Both the position numbers and the translations under genes were made by a program. From NCBI RefSeq assembly GCF_905475395.1, contig NC_058337.1:87724368-87788367 (forward strand): a DNA stretch of 64,000 bases, in the 5' to 3' direction. Source of the stretch: Chrysoperla carnea. Taxonomy: Eukaryota > Arthropoda > Insecta > Neuroptera > Chrysopidae. Positions 37,288 to 48,231 of this stretch are shown one piece after another (position 1 is the first letter of the stretch; every line of letters begins with the position of its first letter). Under the pieces are notes generated by a model. The model ran no database searches and was not told where the DNA came from. It saw only the letters and a list, made by a program, of their open reading frames with translations.

Positions 37288-37799
37288 TTTATACCCCTCA
37301 GGCCTTGATTTATCACATATTTACTTATGTGCTTTATTACAATAAACATCCGTGCATTAATCGAGGATCTAAAATATCATATACCTACAGTCACCCAAAC
37401 ATAATTATAACAAACAAAGAAAAATTCGTTTAAATAGTTGGAAAACTGTACCCTGTACGCCACTGATTGAAGTGACATTAGACAATGAATTCAATAGTGT
37501 AATAAAAGAAAATTTAAATTAAATATTTAAAACTAAACTAATCATTAAACATTTAATTTTTTTGTATTCATAATAAATTTTACTTTTTTGATTGTATTGT
37601 TTTAATATAATATATTTTTTTTGTAAGCACTCAGAGTAAAGTAAATAACAGTTTTTTGTTGTAGAAAATATTTTATTACATTCTGAGAATTTTTTGTTCT
37701 ATTGTGGTACACACGTCATATTAAATAATGAACATTGGATGGCTATGATCTTTACTGGCCAAATCGATAACTTTCTGATTAGGTAATTAGAAATTAGAA

Positions 37800-38165
37800 A
37801 AATTATATTATAAACTGAATTTTCCGGACATTTTTGCAAGTTTTCAAACTTTTTTAGTTCATAAAAGGATTCAGCGACTTCGAAAACCCCCAAAATAATA
37901 ATATTTTCTTAATATATTTGTCATAATCAAGTAACTAAAAACTGAAGTTTCCGGCCGCCATTTTAAGTTTTCACATTTTTATGGCCAGATTTGGATTGAA
38001 CGATCTCGAAAACTCTCAGGACAACATCGTTTCCTTAATATATTTATTTTAACTGTGTTTTATATAATCGGAAGCGAAATAGAAATTTCGGCTAAAAACT
38101 GAATTTTTCGGCTGCCATTTGGAATTTTCACATTTTTTATGGTCAGATTCGAATTCAGAACCTGT
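37800..38165. repeat. Degenerate tandem repeat of about 140 bp, three units
   Basis: The pattern 'aaactgaattttccgg..gccatttt..ttttcacattttt..gattc..tctcgaaaac..ttaatatattt' repeats with divergence at about 37,813, 37,938 and 38,095. Related short pieces appear at 33,345 and 47,250. There is no coding signal. Confidence 0.5.
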
Positions 38166-39289
38166 AAGAACCTTTTCTAGAAGCAATTACGAAGAAAATG
38201 AAATGTTAACATCAAAATCGGTTCATGATCAAAGAAGTTAGTTTTAAATTCCTTTATTTCTTGCACTATGGTTAGGGTATTATGGTTGTAACAGAAACAA
38301 CTAGTAGCAGAATTTTAAGGAACTGATCATACACTGTCATTGTATGTGCAGCAGTTGTGTGGTACAGTATTAGACAAAAACTATACCTCATTTCACTACA
38401 AGCTTACATTCTCTTACCACGCATATAATCCAAAACATTTTGACAATATTTTAGCAAGACAGTCTTAAATAAAAAACAACCTTAACCTTAACAACCTTAA
38501 ATAAATTTAAAAAAGTAGGTAATGATTATGATCACGGCAATAAAACGTTGTAATAAAAAAATTCAACTGCGTTAAATAAAAACTGAAAAGAAAAAACAAG
38601 CCCAGTAGGTTACATAACGACTTTAACAGTCGGGAACCACCAAAATGTAGACTGGCTCAAATCTTCACAATAATGGACCCCAACTCTTCAAGTCATTATG
38701 TAAACTACTAGATTTGATATTTTCTTTTCAGTTTTTACCCAACACAGTCAGTCGGATTTATTGACTTTTAATTGGTGTTATAAAATTGTTGATACTAGTA
38801 GATACCTAACCCAAAATGTAAATATTTTAAAGTGTATGATTTCGATTTTCGAGTAGGATAATAACTTTTGTTTCAGAAAATTAATAATTTTCTTGATATT
38901 TTCTTATTCTATTTTTAAGAGTAGGTATAACAAAATAATGATTAAACAGTTTGCTAAACAGGTATAGACCTTGATTTTGTTACTTAATCATTATTATAGC
39001 TACTTATTATCCATTAATAAAAGTGTTGTTTAGTACCTAAGTATATTAATTTTTCTTTGATTTATTTATTTCATTGAAAATTATCAAACAATAAAATCAT
39101 AGAATATACGTAGTCAATTGTATTTGGGGAAAAACCTGCATTACACGGTTACACAGAAATAAAGGATTTATTGGCCTAAAAAATCTTAGCTCAAGAATTT
39201 AAAAGAAAGAAAAATATATCCTTCGAGCGAAAATAATTTTACATTTAAGGTAGTTCGACTGTTGTGAAGTCAACTGTGTAGTCAACAAA

Positions 39290-39398
39290 GCAATGTGTAT
39301 GACGTAAATGTAATAATATGCTCTAAAAATATCGTAAACTAGGCAATTTGTATGACGTAAATGGAATAAAATGCTCTAAAAGTATCGTAAAAGCGTCA
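39290..39398. repeat. 53 bp direct repeat, two units
   Basis: 'gtatgacgtaaatg' followed by 'atgctctaaaa' and 'tatcgtaaa' occurs at 39,297 and again at 39,350. It is a simple local duplication with no associated gene. Confidence 0.7.
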
Positions 39399-40110
39399 AA
39401 AACCAAATTTTTTTTTAAGTATTCTTTTTGGAAAGCGCTATAAGGTAATGTTTTTTTTTTTGCATAAATAGAATTTGTGACAAATTTTCTTCATAATGAA
39501 AGCTTGAAGAATATTTCCATCCCCGCAATTGTTAGGAACTCATCAGATTCTTAAACTGGAATATGAATAGGAAAGGTTGACTGAAATTAATTTTAACTTT
39601 GCGTGTATTTTATAATTGAAACAATTTTTTTTATGTTAATTAGTGTTAAATATATTATATAGGTAGTTAGTTTTTTTTTTTTTGTTAATTGTGTCCGGGT
39701 ATTTTGAATTATTTCATTTTTTGGTAAAATTATTAAATTCTATAGTATTATGTTTAAAGGTACCTACTTTTTATGAATGAACCTTGAATTCATCATAATT
39801 TCAAAGAAATTAACATTTAAGTATCTTAAATCAACTTTTCTGTGAACAAATTTTCCTCAAATTATTTATAGACGGTATCAATTTCTTTGAAAACATAGGT
39901 AAAAAATTGTATGATTTAATACATTTGAAATATCTGATGTGAACGCTTCTAAACACCGAGCATTTAGATTACCATATAGTATACATTATATATCTATCTT
40001 TAAGATTATAAGATACTGGAACCATGTAAGGCCCACTTAACTTCAAAAGGTGATGGGCTATCATAGGAATATGGTTGCCCAAGGACCCGTTACATATAGA
40101 AGAATAAATT

Positions 40111-41000
40111 ATTATCATCAAAATTGGATAAAATTTGGATGTGATAGAGCAAAATTAAATTTTTTGGATTCTGATAACGTCATAAAGTTAAAAAATTCTA
40201 TTTTTTTTGATAACATAGGCAAATTTGATCCGATCTTATTGAAATTTTTATTTAAATCCACTTAGTTTGGGTCATTCTTTTCAGCTGTGATATCAGTTTT
40301 CTCTAGCTATCACTTTTGTCCTTCATTCTGGGGCCACGGCTCCACATTCTTGAAACCTATTAGAGCTAGGTTAATTTTGATAACAAATTTGAAAATTATG
40401 ACGCAAATTAAGAAGGATTACATACTTGGTTTATCAAAATTGGATAAAATTTGGATGTGATGGAGCAAAATTAAATTTTTGGGATTCTGATGACGCCATA
40501 AAGTTAAAAAATTCGATTTTTTTGATAACATAGGCAAATTTGATCCGATCTTATTGAAATTTTTATTTAAATCCACTTAGTTTGGGTCATTCTTTTCAGC
40601 TGTGATATCAGTTTTCTCTAGCTATCACTTTTGTCCTTCATTCTGGGGCCACGACTCCACATTCTTGAAACCTATTAGAGCTAGGTTAATTTTGATAACA
40701 AATTTGAAAATTATGACGCAAATTAAGAAGGATTACATACTTGGTTTATCAAAATTGGATAAAATTTGGATGTGATGGAGCAAAATTAAATTTTTGGGAT
40801 TCTGATGACGCCATAAAGTTAAAAAATTCGATTTTTTTGATAACATAGGCAAATTTGAACCGATCTAATTGAATTTTTTTTTAAATCCACTAATTTTGGG
40901 TCATTCTTTTCAGCTTTGATATCAGTTTTTCACTAGATATCACTTATGTGCTTCATTCCGGGACCATGACTCCACATTCTTGAAACTAATTAATTTTGAT
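40111..41000. repeat. 315 bp tandem repeat, about 2.8 units
   Basis: 'caaaattggataaaatttgg' recurs at 40,119, 40,435 and 40,750, a period of 315-316 bp. The 3' halves of units 1 and 2 are nearly identical, and the 5' halves of units 2 and 3 are identical. The 3' half of unit 3 is diverged, as expected if a recent duplication copied part of an older, diverged pair. There is no ORF across the units. Confidence 0.85.
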
Positions 41001-41658
41001 CACAAATTTTAAAATGTTTATCAATTAAATGTACAGACTCTTTAAGGGAAAATGGCAAAATTATGGCTACTCTCCCCAATTTTACCTTTAGTTTTATGTT
41101 ATATACTATCAGTATACATCAAAATCGTTAGATCCGATCCCGATATATATAAGGCGCAACCGAATACTTGCCACCAGCGCTATGAAAGACCGCTGTATCG
41201 GGGTAAGTACGAGGATCAAAGATAGATAATATTATATAACGATATAATAGAGCAATTTTAAAGAGAAAAATGTGTCACTTGTATTTTGTATGGAATTCCA
41301 AAACAAATATTTATGAAAAAAATTGCTTGTAGGTAAATTTGGTTACACATTATACCTACAATATAATAGTGTCAATATTTATTATAAATTGAATACAATT
41401 ATTAAACAATCATTTTATCAGCCTATTCTGTGAAAAAGGCCACATCATTACTTATTATCTCAAGATACATTACGTAAATTTTATTTATTGCCCCTAGTAG
41501 TCCATATGAAAAGTACGATACAAATATTTTTTTGATTAAATAGAATAAACATTAGAAAATGTGTAAGCATATTTATACGTACTTATACAAAAAATGAAAA
41601 TTAAATAAGTATGAATTTGACACCTGCATGCAAGGTACCGTATATTTAAGCTACATTC

Positions 41659-42226
41659 AAATCAATTGACTGAGTTAATTGTTGAAATATCATGTATAAA
41701 CAGCGTTGATTGCTCTATCACATTACACATACATACATTTTACGTACATATAACTGATATTCCCATATAACACATACTATACAATTTGCGCATAATTTGC
41801 GGTCTCACGGGTAAACAGTTATGTTTATGACAAAATGTTTCAAACAAAAGTTGTTTATTTTTTTATAAGGAACATTTTTTACATTTAAACTTTTGATCTA
41901 ACTATAACGGTTTACAAGATGGGTCCTACGAACCCAAGACCCAATTGACCTATGTAGCTCATTTACGAACTCGACCTCACTTTTTACGTCCTGAGTACGC
42001 TATAAAATTTTAACTTCATATCTCTTTTCGTTTTTCAGTTATCGTGATGACAGACGGACAGACGACAGACAGACAGACAGGAAGACAAACAGCCGAAAAT
42101 GCGCTAATGAGGTGATTTTATGAACACCTATACCAAAATTTTGTTCATAGCATCAATATTTTTAAGCGTTACAAACTTGGGACTAAACATAGTATACCTT
42201 GGTATATTTCATATACATGGTATAAA
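41659..42226 (-). repeat. Family-B dispersed repeat, near full length
   Basis: It runs from 'caattgactgagttaatt' through 'gtttacaagatgggtcctac', 'cactttttacgtcctgag', a GACAGACA-rich stretch (about 42,046-42,090) and 'gcgttacaaacttggg' to 'atacatggtataaat'. It matches the copies at 20,375 and 36,547 in order and orientation. Confidence 0.8.
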
Positions 42227-44090
42227 TATATTCGCTTGAACCATAGTTGCTAGCTAAGGGGCCACAAAACCAACAAATTTCTATTGGTAATAAATGCTTT
42301 AAAGTGTTCTCAATACACCATAATTTTTTCAAATTCTAAATATTTAATGTGAGATTATTCAGCGATAAATTAAAATTATAAATAATGAAGATAGACTTGA
42401 AGATAGACTCGGGAGTAATTTTAATTTCTTTTTAATGTCTTAAATATTAATATTTTATGAAATATTGGCGAAAAAGAAAATAGCTTTTATTTTCATCTTT
42501 AAATGTTTATAACTTTTGCAATTTTTTATGGGCTGAAAAATGCTTCTGGCACATCTGTCTAGACATTATTCCAAATCCAACAAGCTATCACACGTATTTT
42601 TACGATCATTATTTCTATATTTCTCCAATTTGATCTTGTCAACTAGTTTTAGCATCGCTCATTTAACGATGAGCGTTTAGGAAATTGAAATTCTTATTCT
42701 GTTTATAAAACTCAAATGTCCATTACAGAAGCCATCCAAATCATTATTTTTTACGATTGCAAGAAAGGGAATTTCAGGAAGAAAAAGAATTGCAGCCAAC
42801 ATTTTATGAGTTCATTAAGGACTTAAAACGAACTTTCGTAAACCTTCCCAGTTAGTTCGTTTATTAAATTTTTCCATACAAGTTCTAAAAATTACAAACG
42901 TAAATTTTTTTTAGGTATCCTAATTTTTATACCCTAGCCCGCAAGTATATTGTGTACCTAAATAATAAATACAGAACCCAATAAATGGGATTAATATTGT
43001 TTTTCTAAAATTTCAATTTTATTGTTATTATTTATGCTGTAAATTTCCATATCCATGAAAATTTAATGGTTACTTAAATAATGGGTAATCGTATGTATTA
43101 TATTACAATTGTTTATTGTTTTAATTATTCAAAAAGTCTTAATAATTTATTATTTACACAATTGTTATTTTTTTAAGGAATGTCTGTCAAATTTATTTGC
43201 ATTTATATTATTTTATTAAATGGATAAATTCAACCATACTTTAATATTTACTTGTTTTTCATCGTCTTATCAAATTCCACTATCGCTAAAAAAACATTTT
43301 ACATTATTGTGATTTTAATACGTGGTCCAAACAAAAACAATAGAGAGTATCTTGAAAGTTATTATAAGGATTAAAAACTAGATTCAAACCATTACGGACA
43401 CAGTAGGTAAATTAAAATATACAACTAATTACTAATGTTTTTCCAAGGATAAATTTAATTTCATAATGTTAACACATAATTTCCAATTTTATGTAATTGA
43501 ATCAGATTGTAATTAAATGAATTTTCGTAACAAAATTTAAATTATTTTACAGCTTCTAGATATTACAATAATTAAAACAGTTTATTTCACAAAGATTTAA
43601 AAAAATGCAAGCAAGATAAACTTTGTATAGACATAGATATACTATTTAATGAAAGGGCAGCAAAAAAAAATTACATTAAAAACTTTGGGCCTTTTCTGCT
43701 CAGATAAATTTTGATAAATGAAAATATCTTCAAAAATATCCAAGCCCCAAAAAATTGTCGTAATTTATATATTATTTTAAAGAGCGTTAAATTCTCTATA
43801 AAAAGGGTATCTATCAAAACTTTCGTTATTAGCGCAAAAACCGATTATAATACGATGTAATCTTATAGGTTTTAAAAAAATTATGCGATCGTTGTTTACA
43901 GAAAAGAACGAGAATATAAGCATATGGGAGTGAAATATTAATCAAATAAAAGAAGCAAATCAAGATTTTCTTATATATGTTATTTAGATTTTCTTTTTTC
44001 TTGAAGATTTCGATTTTATATATCATCAGAAACAAATGTTTACTAACTTTAAAAACTAATACTTATCGATTAAGTACTTATGGAATTATT
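42227..44090. other. Gene-free AT-rich stretch
   Basis: I see no gene, RNA or repeat boundary here. The short ORFs are low-complexity and show no family motifs. Confidence 0.5.
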
Positions 44091-44464
44091 AAAACCTCAT
44101 GGAATGTGTTTCTGTGTCAAATATCATTTAGTGGTGGAGTTTGTGGTGCAAATGATTCTATTTGTTAATAAACAATAAATTTCTAATTCAATGGAACGAT
44201 TAATGTTAAATTTAACTTTAATGAATAGGCAACTTGGATTACGTATACGTTATATATCTATAAAGTTTTCGACTATTTGACAAACACTTAACATTTACGC
44301 CACACAAGTTGCCTAATTACTAATTTTTTTAAGTGAACTTTAACATTGATCGTTTCATTGAATTAAAAATTTATTGTTTATTAACAAATAGAAACATTTG
44401 CGACACTAACTTATGCATTACTAATGACATTTGATACCTAAGAAAGGCATCCCATGAGGTTTTA
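44091..44464. repeat. Foldback element with arms of about 140-170 bp
   Basis: It starts AAAACCTCAT (44,091) and ends ATGAGGTTTT (44,464), a perfect 10 bp inverted pair. The arms continue inward as inverted copies through 'gattctatttgttaataaac', 'ttcaatggaacgat' and 'aggcaacttg' / 'caagttgcct'. No target duplication is evident. There is no coding potential. Confidence 0.65.
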
Positions 44465-44584
44465 GCAAAATGCGGTTTCTTTCATTTTCCTTTATTAGCC
44501 ATAATTCAAATAAATAGATCAATGATTAAAATAATGTAGCCTAAGATATTTTGAAAAAGAAATTGATTACCGCGTTTTAATTAT

Positions 44585-44650
44585 AAAATGTGCAAACTTT
44601 AAATTGTTCAGTGAAGTAGGTGGTTCATAGGCCCATACCCAGTTTAAATT
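44585..44650 (+). mobile_element. 3' remnant of a Helitron-like element
   Basis: 'gttcagtgaagtaggtggttc' resembles the terminal hairpin region of the three longer copies (compare 'gctcagcgaagcgggtagttc' at 24,213). The CTAG end is lost. Confidence 0.35.
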
Positions 44651-44781
44651 GCGTGAGTATATAAATAAATATTAGCTTCGTCTTAATAATTTTCAATGCA
44701 AACCGAAGACAGTTTTCCCAAAGACATGAGCAAATATCCAATTATAATCACATTTAGAAATTGATAGCTACTGTTTACATA

Positions 44782-45214
44782 TCCCTATTTATTATAAATG
44801 CGAAAGTAAGGATGTTTGTTTGTTTGTTACGCTTTCACGCAAAAACTTGCGGATGGATTTGAATGAAACTGTACAACAATATAACTCATACATCAGAATA
44901 ACACATAAAAAAAAATTAAATTCTGATATTTTAGTGCTCCATCTGTGATAATCACTTTAAACCATAAAATAAAGAATTCTGTAAAACTTATAATCGTAAA
45001 TGTCAAATAATTCAAGGCCTTCTTTTTTTATTTACTCAATGAATTATGACTATTTTACAATTTAAACAATTGAAAACTCTGCATATCTTATAGCTTCGCA
45101 AAACAATCCCTTCAAGTGTTATGAGAGGGGGATAAGTGAGATCAAGAGAGGTGGAGGCTATAAAGCAGTGGTTTTTACTTTTAAGCCCAGTGAATCGGGC
45201 GGGTATCAAGCTAG
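44782..45214 (+). mobile_element. Helitron-like non-autonomous element, 433 bp
   Basis: It starts TCCCTATTTATTATAAATG directly after A (44,781). It ends in the hairpin GCCCAGTGAATCGGGC followed by GGGTATCAAG and CTAG (45,211-45,214), with T following. 5'-TC, a 3' hairpin, CTRR and insertion between A and T are the established Helitron signs. There is no Rep/helicase, so it is a non-autonomous copy. The same family occurs at 23,777 and 46,686. Confidence 0.62.
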
Positions 45215-46607
45215 TAAACATATAAACGAATACGTAATTATTATCAATAAATAAATCTATTACCATCAATTACGTATTTAATTCGTGATATATGACAAAG
45301 ACAATTTTTTATTCAAAATTTCAAAATCGTTATCAAATAATGATAAACTTCACAAATAATTGTGTTTTAGCAACAATAGAATAAGTTTAATGAATTTAAA
45401 TGAAAAAATGAAAATTTATTATTTGTTTATTTTGAAAGGTATTCTCCAGTGGGTTATTTTCCATTTTCATAATCTGATTAAAATATTAAAACAAATCTAC
45501 AGCACTTAATCTGATGTTTATTTAAATATATAATGTATCATGTTTTGTTTCCTTAATAAATAATAATGTCTACCTATACTATCTTATCCAAAAAAGTAAG
45601 ATGCATGGATATGAACGTGATCAGTCACCTGTAAGAACGTGAACACTATTTTTGAATAAAGGATTAGCAAGGTGCATTCGGCGAGGCTCAACTAATTTAC
45701 ACTTCCCAAGAATATAAACAATAAGTAGAGAAAGACACATTGAAACAATCGCAAAAGCTATATTTTGTGTCTTTTTCGGGACAAAGTTGCAGAGATGTAC
45801 CTATATTTATTGAGAGATCAGGTCGCCATTTTAGTTCAGATATCATTTTGCAGTTTAAAGCCATATTGCTGAATTTTTTTTATAAATATTATGTATGGAA
45901 AAAATTAGTAAATTTTTTTATTAGGATATGGCTATCTTTTCTTTTGGAAAATCGTTTTCTTTCCGATGAATGTTTGAATTTTTCGAATATAATAGAATCT
46001 CGGTTCCCCGCCCTAAAATTTCAGAATTGATTTAGACTTAATTCAACTACATATAAAAAAAATCAAGCATCTTCGTACATTCTTAAATCCATGGAAATTA
46101 AAAAACTCGATAACTCAAATTATTCAACATTTCTCTTGGTTAATTCTCTTGGGATAATTCCTTTCATATGCCTAATGTAAAAGATAATCCACTCTTGTTT
46201 TATATCAAATACAACCAATACGAGTATCTAAGCCAACGTACGTCGCAAAGCACGTTCTTGTAACGTGCCTCATAGAAATATGTGGGAGTTATATTAACGC
46301 TTATATGAGTAATATGATAGCTTGGAAATTTAACATAGGGGTGAAGTGATGGAATGGATTGATTAACATTAAAATATATGAATAATGATTATTTTAGAGC
46401 ATTCATTATATATTTTATCAAAAATAATTTTATTTTTGTTTTTCAGATTCTAGAAAACAAAAAAAAAACTACCAACTGTCGGTTTAGTGGAAACCCGATT
46501 TTATTATTTATTTTAATTTAAGATTTTATTCTAATCGTTTCTAGGAGTTTTATATCTGTAAATCTAAATTCTAATATATCTGTAAATGTAAAAATATGCA
46601 GAAAAAA
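45215..46607. other. Gene-free stretch
   Basis: AT-rich; a 96-codon ORF from 45,740 has no recognised motif and I do not call it. Confidence 0.45.
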
Positions 46608-47762
46608 AAGTGAACACAAACAATTGACTGAGTTAAATGTTTAAATCCCTGTATATATAAGTGTTGAATGTCAGTGTTTGCATTATCCCTATCCCCGTCC
46701 CTATTCCCTATTCCCTATATATTATAAATGTCAAAGTAAGGATGTTTGTTTGTTACCCTTTCACGCCAAAACAGTAAATGGTTTTTAATGAAACTGTTCA
46801 GCAATATAGCTCATACATTAGAATAACGCATGAGCTATAAATTATAAAGATACTTTAAAAAAATAAAATTTAATCTGACATTTACAATTTTAAATTTTTA
46901 CAGAAATCTTTAATTAATGGTTCAAAATAATGCTCACAGATGGAGCAAGCAGCAGAATGATAATCATTTTGAACTATAAATTATAGATTTCTGTAAAAAT
47001 TTAATATAGTAAATGTCAAACAAATCATGGCCATCAATTATGACTATTTTACAATTTAAAAAATTGAAAACTGCATATCTTTTAGCTGCTTAAAACAATC
47101 CCTTCAAGTGTTATGGAAGGGGGATAAGTGAGATCAAGAGAGGTGGAGGCTATAAAACGGTGGTTTTTACTTTTAAGCCCAGTGAAGCGTGCGGGTATCA
47201 AGCTATTTTTTTTTATAAATTAAAAGGTTTAAAAAATCAATACAATTATGTCGGATTTCGGCTGCCATATGTTTTGGTTTTCGAAAATACCGAAAATTTT
47301 CGAAAGTATTTTATAGAACTTATCTTCAATTTTCGAAAATCTTTCACAAATTATTTGAAGTTACCTACGAATTTTTTTCCCAATCTTTTATAGTTTTAGA
47401 GAAAATTAATACCAAAGTTTTGTCCTAATTTGCACTTTCACGTGTAAACCATGATGTTTACGAAAAAATGTAATGAAACTTAAACTTTTGTTCTATTTCT
47501 AATGGTTTACGAGATGGGTCCCACGGACCTAAGATCCAATTGACCTATGTTGCTCATTTACGAGCTTAAACTCACTTTTCACGTCCTGAGCACGGTATAA
47601 AAATTGCAGCTTGATGTGTCTTTTCGTTTTTGAGTTATCGAATTGACGGTCGAGCGGACAAACGAAAATGAACTAATTAATTAGGTGGTTTTATCTAAGC
47701 GTTAAATTTGGGACTAAAATTAATATACCTTGATATATAATTCATATATACAGGGTATAAAA
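46608..47762 (-). repeat. Family-B dispersed repeat, split by a Helitron-like insertion
   Basis: The first end (46,608-46,685: 'aacaattgactgagtta') and the second part (about 47,424-47,762: 'tttacgaaaaaatg', 'cccacggacc', 'gacctatgttgctc', 'tgatatataattcat') belong to one family-B copy. They are separated by the Helitron-like element 46,686-47,206 and about 215 bp of other AT-rich sequence. Confidence 0.7.
46686..47206 (+). mobile_element. Helitron-like non-autonomous element inserted in a family-B repeat
   Basis: It begins TCCCT after an A, carries the 'attataaatg' block near its start, and contains the subterminal 'gagatcaagagaggtgg' and hairpin-like 'agcccagtgaagcg' of its relative at 44,782. 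The 3' end is CTAT rather than CTAG, which suggests mutation. It has no coding capacity. Confidence 0.55.
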
Positions 47763-47968
47763 ATAGTGAGATGATAGTATTAATATTTTCTATAATTTTT
47801 ATTTTTCCGCATTTTACTCCCATTAATAAAATTTCCTCTTCCTCTGTACCTTGATATATTATTCATATATACAGGGTATAAAAATAGTGAGATGATAGTA
47901 TTAAAATTTATTTTCTATAATTTTTGTTTTTCCTCATTTTACTCCATTAATAAAATTTCCTCTTGCTC
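47726..47968. repeat. Tandem duplication of about 121 bp next to the DOT1 promoter region
   Basis: 'taccttgatatat' starts at 47,726 and again at 47,847. About 120 bp follow in near-identical form, including 'gtgagatgatagta' and 'attaataaaatttcctc'. The unit starts in the terminal part of a family-B repeat, so the duplication happened after that element inserted. Confidence 0.75.
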
Positions 47969-48231
47969 TTTGCCCCCTTGTATACAGTATACGCGACTGT
48001 TTTATTCATTAACGAACTTGAGACTTGACGACTATAACAATGTATTTTTTAAATAAATAACGAACTATTTTTTATTGCACATACCTGTTGTACTGACGAC
48101 TTGCACAAACCTGAAGACTTGTTAAGATTTGTTGATATTAATTTTCACAAATAAACCACGGTAACAAAAATATTGTGTTGTTTTTTTTTGTTATGTATAA
48201 ATAAAACATTGAAAACATTTGAATTTAATGT

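Noticed and set aside
45740..46030. 96-codon ORF
   Set aside because: Low-complexity aromatic-rich translation; no recognisable family and no upstream or downstream exons.
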